DNA of 64,000 nucleotides from the NCBI GenBank assembly GCA_022843165.1, contig JALHOD010000003.1, positions 124,001 through 188,000 of the forward strand, in the 5' to 3' direction. The notes beneath the pieces are model-generated. The model saw only the letters and a program-made list of their open reading frames with translations, was not told the origin of the DNA and searched no databases. Of the stretch, positions 57,631 through 64,000 are shown piece by piece. This DNA comes from Pseudorhodoplanes sp. (GTDB lineage: Bacteria > Pseudomonadota > Alphaproteobacteria > Rhizobiales > Xanthobacteraceae). A program made the translations under genes and the position numbers. The stretch's first letter is position 1. Each line of letters begins with the position of its first letter.

Positions 57631-58533
57631 GTGAACAAAGTGGCAGGAGCGGCAGCGATGGCCGAAGAATCGCGATCACGTCTGGGGCGCGGGCTGGCAG
57701 CGCTGATGGGCGATGTCGGCGCCGAGTCCGCCGTCAGCGATCGTGGATCGCGCGGCGCGCGCCGGGTTCCGATCGAGCATATCAAGCCGAGCGCGCGCAA
57801 TCCGCGCCGGTCCTTCATCGAGGACGATCTGGAAGAGCTGGCGCAGTCGATCAAGGAGCGCGGCATCATCCAGCCGATCGTCGTGCGCGCCTTGCGTGGT
57901 CAGCCCGATTCCTACGAGATCATCGCCGGCGAGCGCCGCTGGCGTGCCGCGCAACGCGCCGGCCTGCATGATGTGCCGATCGTTCTGCTTGATGTCGGCG
58001 ATGCCGAGGCGCTCGAGCTTGCGATCATCGAGAACGTGCAGCGCGCCGACCTCAATGCGCTGGAAGAGGCGGCGGGCTATCAGTCGCTGGCGAGCGAATA
58101 CAAGCACAGCCAGGAAGACATCGCCTCGATCGTCGGCAAGAGCCGCAGCCACATCGCCAATACGCTGCGCCTGCTCAAGCTGCCGGATGCGGTGAAGACC
58201 TATATCGCCGAGGGCAAGCTGTCGGCCGGCCATGCGCGCGCGCTGATCGGTCAGCCCAATCCCGAAGAGCTTGCGCGCGACATCGTCAACAAGGGATTGA
58301 ATGTCCGGCAGGCGGAAGCGCTGCGGCAGGACCCCGCCAAGCCGACGGCGAAGAAAAGCCAGGCCAAGGCCCGCAAGGATGCCGATACCGCGGCGACCGA
58401 GAAGCGCCTGGCGGACGCGCTGGGGCTGGCGGTCGAGATCAGGCACGGCGCGCGCGGCGGCTCGGTCGAGATCAAGTACAAGACGCTCGATCAGCTCGAC
58501 GAAGTCATTCGGCGGCTGGAGAGTGGGGGCTGA
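57631..58533 (+). CDS. parB: Chromosome-partitioning protein ParB
   Basis: A 300-residue DNA-clamp CTPase. SRSRLGRGLAALMGDVG is the ParA-contacting N terminus; VPIEHIKPSARNPRRSF, IIQPIVVRALRGQPDSYEII then AGERRWRAAQRAG (CTP motif) and ENVQRADLNALEEAAGYQSL follow; the helix-turn-helix KHSQEDIASIVGKSRSHIAN reads parS; the C-terminal dimerisation part is GSVEIKYKTLDQLDEVIRRL. GTG 57631 has GGAG 6 bases upstream. Convergent with holA with no gap. Confidence 0.97.
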   Translation: MNKVAGAAAMAEESRSRLGRGLAALMGDVGAESAVSDRGSRGARRVPIEHIKPSARNPRRSFIEDDLEELAQSIKERGIIQPIVVRALRGQPDSYEIIAGERRWRAAQRAGLHDVPIVLLDVGDAEALELAIIENVQRADLNALEEAAGYQSLASEYKHSQEDIASIVGKSRSHIANTLRLLKLPDAVKTYIAEGKLSAGHARALIGQPNPEELARDIVNKGLNVRQAEALRQDPAKPTAKKSQAKARKDADTAATEKRLADALGLAVEIRHGARGGSVEIKYKTLDQLDEVIRRLESGG

Positions 58534-59562
58534 TTATCGGCGCTGCCGTGCGGCGGTGCTGAGCGACAGAAGACAACGCTGCGCGATGGTGTCTGCGAGA
58601 GCGGCGTTGCGGCGCGTTTCCAGGACCGCCTCGGCAATCTGCTGCATTCCCCGCACCAGTTTCGCGCTGTTCCAGCTTTTCAGCGCCATCTCGATTATCG
58701 ACTTGCGGCTGAAATGGATCGGAGGACGGTGGCCTTCGATGACGGCGCTCGCGGGTTGCCCGCCTTCGATCGTGAGACGAAGCCGGTGCAGGCTGTAAAG
58801 CTCGCGCAGCGCGGTATTGAGAATCGCGCCGGCGGGAAAGCCTTCCGCCCGGACCTTGGTGAATTCGGAATCCATGTCCGCCGACTTGCCGGCAAAGGCG
58901 AAATCGATCAGCCGGGTCAGGCCGGGAGACGAGGCGTCGGAAATCACCGCCATCACGTCATCGAGGGTCACGCGGTTGCGACCCGACACATACAAAAACA
59001 GCTTCTGGATCTCGCTGCGCGAGGCGCGACGGTCGCCGCCGAGCAGCGGCAGCAAGGCGGCGCGGGCGTCCGGTGCGATGGTCAGCCCGGACTGGCGCAG
59101 CTCGTCGTCGAGCAGGCGGCCGAGGCTGCGATCGTCGTCGGCATAACAGGCAATGACCGCGACATTCTTTCCGCGCTCGCACAAGGTCCGCAGCGGCGCG
59201 CTCTTGCGCAACTCGCCGGCCTCGATGATGACGCGGCAATCCTTCAGGGACGACGACAGCAGCGGCTCGACGGCGGGGACGATATTGCGGCTGCCGGCAC
59301 GGACGAGAATGGCGCGTCGTCCGCCGAACAGCGGAATGGTGTTGGCTTCCTCGATCAGCCGTTGCGGGTCACCGGACAGTTCGTCGCCGTCGAGACGGAT
59401 GAAGGAAAACGGATCGTCGGGATTGTCCACCGACAGGCGGATCAGGGCGTCGGCGCGTTCGCGAACGAGGCCGGCGTCAGGCCCGTAGATCAGCACGACC
59501 GGATGCGCCGTGTCCGGGCGCGCGAGAAAGGCGTCCGCGTCCCTGCTTTTCAGCGCAACCAT
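58534..59562 (-). CDS. holA: DNA polymerase III delta subunit
   Basis: A 342-residue clamp-loader subunit that opens the beta ring. HPVVLIYGPDAGLVRERADA, SFIRLDGDELSGDPQRLIEE, TIPLFGGRRAILVRAGSRNI and the C-terminal helical collar (LKSWNSAKLVRGMQQIAEAV) match HolA. It ends against the parB stop and continues downstream of lptE (16 bases) and leuS, forming a leuS-lptE-holA operon. Confidence 0.94.
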   Translation of the reverse strand: MVALKSRDADAFLARPDTAHPVVLIYGPDAGLVRERADALIRLSVDNPDDPFSFIRLDGDELSGDPQRLIEEANTIPLFGGRRAILVRAGSRNIVPAVEPLLSSSLKDCRVIIEAGELRKSAPLRTLCERGKNVAVIACYADDDRSLGRLLDDELRQSGLTIAPDARAALLPLLGGDRRASRSEIQKLFLYVSGRNRVTLDDVMAVISDASSPGLTRLIDFAFAGKSADMDSEFTKVRAEGFPAGAILNTALRELYSLHRLRLTIEGGQPASAVIEGHRPPIHFSRKSIIEMALKSWNSAKLVRGMQQIAEAVLETRRNAALADTIAQRCLLSLSTAARQRR

Positions 59563-59577
59563 GAGAGCCCGTGGTGA

Positions 59578-60111
59578 TCAGGAGCCGGTAACGAAATAGG
59601 ACGCCAGACGCGACTTGATGTTTTCGGCGATGACCGAGGCCGCGCGGTTCTCGGCGTCGCGCAGGCCGCGCTGCCGCGCGAACCGCTGCTGCTGGCCGGG
59701 AATGTCGTAGGACACGCGCGAGAAGGTGCGGCCGGTCAGCACGACCTTGCCGGTCGCAGCATCCGTCAGGGTATAGACCGCGTCGATGCCGTAATTCTCG
59801 ACGTCCGGCCGGGCAGTGGTGATGTCGACGATGACCTGCTGGCGGCTGGACGTGAGCAGGATCTTCAGCTTGTGGGTGGACGACCCGCCGCCGCTGCCTC
59901 CGGTCAGGTCGTAGATCAGGGCATTGCGGACCTCGACGCCAAGCCGGGATTCCGGGGTGCCGTTGGCGGCCTCGATCGGCTGCACTTCCACGCCGCTGAG
60001 CTGGCCGACGATGGAGGGACCGGGGCCGTTGCGCTGGCCGTAAAGCGGCTGGAAACAGCCGCCGGCCAGACCGGCGCAGACCAGCGCCAGCGCGATCCGC
60101 GCCGTCCTCAT
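59578..60111 (-). CDS. lptE: LPS-assembly lipoprotein LptE
   Basis: A 177-residue outer-membrane lipoprotein that plugs LptD for lipopolysaccharide insertion. The signal peptide ends in a lipobox (RIALALVCAGLAGGCFQPLY, Cys near residue 19). The RNALIYDLTGG and VNYTL-like VYTLTDAATGKVVLTG parts and the Arg/Gln-rich GQQQRFARQRGLRDAENRAA segment are typical of alphaproteobacterial LptE. ATG 60111 lies 16 bases after the leuS stop; an upstream in-frame ATG at 60141 overlaps leuS. Confidence 0.9.
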   Translation of the reverse strand: MRTARIALALVCAGLAGGCFQPLYGQRNGPGPSIVGQLSGVEVQPIEAANGTPESRLGVEVRNALIYDLTGGSGGGSSTHKLKILLTSSRQQVIVDITTARPDVENYGIDAVYTLTDAATGKVVLTGRTFSRVSYDIPGQQQRFARQRGLRDAENRAASVIAENIKSRLASYFVTGS

Positions 60112-60127
60112 CCGATCCAAACCCTTC

Positions 60128-62761
60128 TCACGCCACGACATTCACAATCCTCTGCGGGACAACGATGACTTTTTTGGGGGCCTTGCCCTCGAGCGCCTTT
60201 TTTACCGCATCGAGGGTTAAAACTGCAGCCTCAATATCGGCATGTGCGGCGTCGCGCGGCACAGTCACATCCGCCCGTTTCTTGCCGTTGATCTGGACCG
60301 GCAGGGTGATGGTGTCCTCGACCAGCAGGGCGCCCTCGACCTGCGGCCAGGGCGCCTGCGCGATCAGGGTCTTGTGGCCGAGCGCCGCCCAGCATTCCTC
60401 GGCGAGGTGCGGCATCATCGGGTGAAACAGCGGGACCAGAATGTCGGCGGCTTCGCGCATGGCCCAGGCCATGTCCGGCGTGGCCTGGCCGGCGGCGGAC
60501 ACGGTCTCCACCGCATCGCTCATGGCATTGGCGAATTCGCGGATCTGCGCCAGGCAGACGTTGAAATGAAGCTTCTCGATGTCGCCCGAAACCCGCGCCA
60601 GCGCGCCATGCGCGGCCTTGCGCAGTTTCAGCGCGGCCGCGCCGAATTCCGCCGGACGCTCCTTCGGCGCGGATTTCGCAACCTCATGTGCCTCGCCGAC
60701 CAGCCGCCACAGCCGCTGCACGAAGCGCGAGGCGCCCTGCACGCGCTCCTCGGTCCAGATCACGTCGCGCTCGGGCGGTGAATCCGACAGCATGAACCAG
60801 CGCGCAGTGTCGGCGCCGTAGGTTTCGATGATGTCGTCGGGATCGACCGTGTTGCGCTTAGACTTCGACATCTTCTCGATCGAGCCGATCTCCACCTCTT
60901 CGCCGGTCGCGAGCAGGGTCGCGCGGCGCTGGTCGCCGGCGCCGTCGATCTTCACTTCCGCCGGCGTGGCAAACGTGCCGTCCGTCTTGCGATAGGTCTC
61001 ATGCACCACCATGCCCTGCGTGAAGAGGCCGGCGAACGGCTCCTTCAGTCCGGCATGGCCGGCGACATTCATCGCCCGCGTGAAGAAGCGGCTGTAGAGC
61101 AGATGCAGGATCGCGTGCTCGATGCCGCCGATATACTGATCGACCGGCAGCCAGGAATCGACATCCTTGCGTTCGGTCGGGGCGTTTTCGATCCAGGGAT
61201 TTGTGAAGCGCGCGAAATACCAGGATGAGTCGACGAAGGTGTCCATGGTGTCGGTTTCGCGCCGCGCCGGCTTTCCGCATTGCGGACAGGCGACATTCTT
61301 CCATGTCGGATGGCGGTCGAGCGGATTGCCGGGGCGATCGAACTCGATGTCCTCGGGCAAGGTCACCGGCAGATTCTTCACCGGCACCGGCACGACGCCG
61401 CAATCGTCGCAATGAATCACCGGGATCGGGCAACCCCAGTAACGCTGACGCGAAATGCCCCAGTCGCGCAGGCGGAAATTCACCTGGCGCTGCGCCACCG
61501 GACGGTTGCCGCGGGTTTCGCCTTCCAGCCTCTTCGCCACGGCGTCCTTGGCATCGGCGATGGTCATGCCGTCGAGAAAGCGCGAATTGACCATGCGGCC
61601 GTCGCCGTCATAGGCGGTGTCGGTGATCACGAAGGTTTTTGGATCCTGGCCCTCCGGGCACACCACCGGCACGTTTCCGAGCCCGTATTTATTGACGAAA
61701 TCGAGATCGCGCTGGTCGTGCGCCGGACAGCCGAAAATCGCGCCGGTGCCGTAATCCATCAGGATGAAGTTGGCGACATAGACCGGCAGCGTCCAGTTCG
61801 GATCGAACGGATGCACCGCCCTGATGCCGGTGTCGAAGCCGAGCTTCTCCGCCTTGTCGATGATTTCCTGCGCGGTGCCGTGCTTCTTGCACTCGGCGAT
61901 GAAGGCGGCGAGTTTCTGATTCTTCTTCGCCGCCGCAGCGGCGAGCGGATGATCGGGCGACAGCGCCATGAATTTTGCGCCGAACAGGGTGTCGGGCCGC
62001 GTTGTGTAGATTTCGAGTTCGCTTTCGCTGTTCGGCGTGGTTTTCGGATCCAGCATGAAGCGGACCAGCAGGCCTTCCGACCGGCCGATCCAGTTGCGCT
62101 GCATCAGCCGCACCTTGTCGGGCCAGCGGTCGAGGGTGTCGATTGAGTCCAGCAGATCCTGCGCGTAATCGCTGATCCTGAAGAACCACTGCGTCAGCTC
62201 GCGCTGCTCGACCTCCGCGCCGCTTCTCCAGCCGCGGCCGTCGATCACCTGCTCGTTGGCGAGCACGGTCTGGTCGACCGGGTCCCAGTTCACTTTCGAC
62301 TGCTTGCGCTCGATCAGTCCCGCCTTCAGGAAATCGAGGAACATGCGCTGCTGGTGCTTGTAATAGGACGGATCGCAGGTGGCGATCTCGCGCGCCCAGT
62401 CGAGGGACAGGCCCATCGACTTGAGCTGCTTCTTCATGGTCGCGATGTTTTCGTAGGTCCAGGTTTTCGGATGAACCTTGCGCTCGATCGCGGCATTCTC
62501 CGCCGGCATGCCGAAGGCGTCCCAGCCCATCGGATGCAGCACGTTGAAACCCATGGCGCGCTTGTAGCGCGCCACCACGTCGCCCATCGTGTAGTTGCGG
62601 ACATGCCCCATATGGATGCGCCCCGACGGATAGGGGAACATCTCCAGCACGTAGTATTTCGGCCGCGGGTCGTCGTTCTTCGTCGCGAAGATGCCGCGCT
62701 CGTCCCACAGCTTCTGCCAGCGCGGTTCGGTTTCGCGGGCGTTGTAGCGCTCGTTACTCAT
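60128..62761 (-). CDS. leuS: Leucyl-tRNA synthetase
   Basis: An 877-residue class Ia synthetase. [20 protein letters not shown], the HIGH-like [20 protein letters not shown], the editing domain (about 230-430), [20 protein letters not shown] with zinc-type Cys, the KMSKS loop [20 protein letters not shown], and the C-terminal [19 protein letters not shown] then [17 protein letters not shown] 62761 is preferred; ATG 62776 would add 5 residues. The frame stays open far upstream but without family similarity. lptE and holA follow closely. Confidence 0.97.
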   Translation of the reverse strand: MSNERYNARETEPRWQKLWDERGIFATKNDDPRPKYYVLEMFPYPSGRIHMGHVRNYTMGDVVARYKRAMGFNVLHPMGWDAFGMPAENAAIERKVHPKTWTYENIATMKKQLKSMGLSLDWAREIATCDPSYYKHQQRMFLDFLKAGLIERKQSKVNWDPVDQTVLANEQVIDGRGWRSGAEVEQRELTQWFFRISDYAQDLLDSIDTLDRWPDKVRLMQRNWIGRSEGLLVRFMLDPKTTPNSESELEIYTTRPDTLFGAKFMALSPDHPLAAAAAKKNQKLAAFIAECKKHGTAQEIIDKAEKLGFDTGIRAVHPFDPNWTLPVYVANFILMDYGTGAIFGCPAHDQRDLDFVNKYGLGNVPVVCPEGQDPKTFVITDTAYDGDGRMVNSRFLDGMTIADAKDAVAKRLEGETRGNRPVAQRQVNFRLRDWGISRQRYWGCPIPVIHCDDCGVVPVPVKNLPVTLPEDIEFDRPGNPLDRHPTWKNVACPQCGKPARRETDTMDTFVDSSWYFARFTNPWIENAPTERKDVDSWLPVDQYIGGIEHAILHLLYSRFFTRAMNVAGHAGLKEPFAGLFTQGMVVHETYRKTDGTFATPAEVKIDGAGDQRRATLLATGEEVEIGSIEKMSKSKRNTVDPDDIIETYGADTARWFMLSDSPPERDVIWTEERVQGASRFVQRLWRLVGEAHEVAKSAPKERPAEFGAAALKLRKAAHGALARVSGDIEKLHFNVCLAQIREFANAMSDAVETVSAAGQATPDMAWAMREAADILVPLFHPMMPHLAEECWAALGHKTLIAQAPWPQVEGALLVEDTITLPVQINGKKRADVTVPRDAAHADIEAAVLTLDAVKKALEGKAPKKVIVVPQRIVNVVA

Positions 62762-62932
62762 GGAAATGTCGGTCATCCGGGCGTGAGAATGGGGGCGAAA
62801 GGACACGAAAATCCCTGTGCGGTCAACGGCCTGCCGCAAAGCCGCCGCGGGCGGCACGGACGTTGAAGGCCACATGTGCCGGAACTTTCGCCCGGCCCGG
62901 GCCGTTTTATCCGGGTTGAAAGGAGGCCAACC

Positions 62933-63166
62933 ATGGCGAAAGTCGAAGATATCCGCGAACACATGGAAGTTCTGGGCTCCGACGGGGAGCATGTCGGCAC
63001 CGTCGATCATCTGGACGGCGGCAACCGCATCAAGCTGACCAAGTCGGACCCCAAGGCGGGCGGCCGGCATCACTACATTTCGGTGGACTGGGTCGACCAT
63101 GTCGACCGCCACGTGCATCTGAACAAGACCTCGTCGGATGCCATGAAACAGTGGCAGGCGGCCTGA
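62933..63166 (+). CDS. DUF2171 family small protein
   Basis: A 77-residue cytosolic protein: [20 protein letters not shown] then [40 protein letters not shown], a PRC-barrel-like beta fold typical of DUF2171. AAGGAGG stands 6 bases before ATG 62933. It is divergent from leuS and closed by a strong terminator, so it is its own unit. In relatives it is often stress-induced, but the role is unknown. Confidence 0.88.
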   Translation: MAKVEDIREHMEVLGSDGEHVGTVDHLDGGNRIKLTKSDPKAGGRHHYISVDWVDHVDRHVHLNKTSSDAMKQWQAA

Positions 63167-63189
63167 GCCCGATTTCGCTTCGGTCCCGT

Positions 63190-63217
63190 AAAGCCCGGCC
63201 GCATGGCTGGGCTTTTT
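63190..63217 (+). terminator. Intrinsic terminator after DUF2171 gene
   Basis: AAAGCCCGGCC, loop GCAT, GGCTGGGCTTT forms an 11-bp stem with one G-T pair and ends in a T run, 23 bases after the stop. Confidence 0.85.
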
Positions 63218-63250
63218 GCATCGCCCGGCGGCGACCGCTATAGACGAAAA

Positions 63251-63949
63251 ATGCCGCATTCCGACGCCGCAGAATCCGTCGCCGCCGCGCTCGCCGATGT
63301 GAAACGGCAGGTCGCGGACGCCTGCCGCGCGTGCGGGCGCGATCCGGCCACCGTCACCCTGATCGCGGTGAGCAAGACATTTGCCACTGATGTGATCGAG
63401 CACGCGATCGTGGCGGGTCAGCGCGTGTTCGGCGAGAACCGCGTGCAGGAGAGCAAGTCGAAATGGCCAGCCTTGCGGGAGAAGTATTCCGCCCTTGAGC
63501 TGCATCTGATCGGGCCGCTGCAATCCAACAAGGCGAAGGAAGCGGTGGCCTTGTTCGACGCCATCCACTCCGTCGATCGCCCCAGCATCTGCGAGGCGCT
63601 GGCGAAGGAGATCGTCAAGCAGGGCCGCGCGCCAAGGCTTTTCGTCGAGATCAACACCGGCGCCGAACCGCAGAAGGCCGGCATTCTGCCGGAGCAGGCA
63701 GATGCGTTCCTGCGCGATTGCCGCGACGCTTACGGTCTCACCATCGACGGACTGATGTGCATTCCGCCCGCCGACGAAGCGCCGGCGCCGCATTTTGCCC
63801 TCACGGCAAAGATCGCCGCGCGCAACGGTCTGAAACTGTTGTCGATGGGAATGAGTTCGGATTTTGCAATCGCGATCGAATTCGGCGCCACGCATGTGCG
63901 TGTCGGCAGCGCGATCTTCGGAGAGCGGCCGAAGCCCGCTACTCAATAA
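63251..63949 (+). CDS. yggS: YggS family PLP-homeostasis protein
   Basis: A 232-residue TIM-barrel protein binding pyridoxal phosphate and balancing its free pool. [20 protein letters not shown] has the PLP Lys; [70 protein letters not shown] then [11 protein letters not shown] are family marks. ATG 63251 gives the usual length; an ATG at 63203 overlaps the preceding terminator and is unlikely. Confidence 0.95.
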   Translation: MPHSDAAESVAAALADVKRQVADACRACGRDPATVTLIAVSKTFATDVIEHAIVAGQRVFGENRVQESKSKWPALREKYSALELHLIGPLQSNKAKEAVALFDAIHSVDRPSICEALAKEIVKQGRAPRLFVEINTGAEPQKAGILPEQADAFLRDCRDAYGLTIDGLMCIPPADEAPAPHFALTAKIAARNGLKLLSMGMSSDFAIAIEFGATHVRVGSAIFGERPKPATQ

Positions 63950-64000
63950 CGATCCTGGTTTTCGGTCCGAGCCGGGCGAGCAATCTCAGCAATCTGTTTT
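63939..64000 (-). CDS. Possible C-terminal end of a gene running off the right edge
   Basis: On the minus strand the last 62 bases read [19 protein letters not shown] then TAG at 63939-63941, overlapping the yggS stop region in convergent orientation. The codon choice looks coding, but too little is present to name it. Confidence 0.35.
   Translation of the reverse strand, partial: NRLLRLLARLGPKTRIVIE

Noticed and set aside
62777-63946. Long minus-strand open frame continuing upstream of leuS, suggesting a 1272-residue fusion protein
   Set aside because: The extension is antisense to yggS and the DUF2171 gene, both with good family matches and ribosome sites, and has no family resemblance. 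GC-rich antisense frames often lack stops.

Overview
The window is a chromosomal segment of about 60% or more GC from an alphaproteobacterium of the order Hyphomicrobiales (Rhizobiales), probably close to the Nitrobacteraceae/Xanthobacteraceae (Bradyrhizobium, Rhodopseudomonas, Pseudorhodoplanes-like). This rests on gene order (ppsR-like / hemE / hemJ / rho, then mnmE-mnmG-rsmG-parA-parB-holA-lptE-leuS), the hslV-GNAT-hslU operon, the hisB-DUF2628-hisH-hisA-hisF order, and lineage-typical small secreted proteins (DUF3551, Tyr-rich). I saw no rRNA, tRNA, CRISPR array, phage or insertion sequence. Assignments come from recognising protein motifs by eye, not from database searches.

Layout. 0-13.8 kb: leucine genes (leuC end, leuD, leuB) separated by small secreted proteins, a zincin-like peptidase, a GlcG/HbpS protein, a LysE exporter, a CoA-ester lyase, a broken DUF429 gene, a bicarbonate module (SbtA-type transporter, PII-like SbtB, beta-carbonic anhydrase), asd, and a sulfite dehydrogenase with its cytochrome c. 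13.8-26 kb: a second molybdoenzyme with a membrane cytochrome b, a fasciclin protein, mesaconyl-CoA hydratase, a LysR regulator, the sdhCDAB operon, an OmpA-like envelope protein, argG and a DsbA-fold isomerase. 26-41 kb: histidine operon, hslV-GNAT-hslU, a Zur-box-controlled ZnuD-type zinc receptor, then smr-mltA-timA, secB, dnaQ, coaE, maf and the ppsR-like gene.

41.16-41.53 kb is the probable chromosome origin. It lies between the ppsR-like gene and hemE, as in Caulobacter, contains one perfect and several weaker DnaA boxes, and marks a switch in gene direction: most genes to the left run leftward and most to the right run rightward. Right of it come hemE-hemJ, rho, a chemoreceptor fused to a UrtA-like urea/amide-binding domain, a DUF255 thioredoxin-like protein, a TauE exporter, DUF1127, mnmE, a soluble MCP-PilZ receptor, mnmG-rsmG-parA-parB with two parS sites, then holA-lptE-leuS on the opposite strand, a DUF2171 gene and yggS.

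The most unusual items are the MCP-UrtA fusion at 44.7-47.1 kb, whose binding domain is predicted to be cytoplasmic; the second non-membrane receptor at 52.1-53.9 kb; the complete SbtA/SbtB/carbonic anhydrase set without visible CO2-fixation genes; the perfect palindromic operator before the ZnuD-like receptor; and the acetyltransferase inside hslVU.
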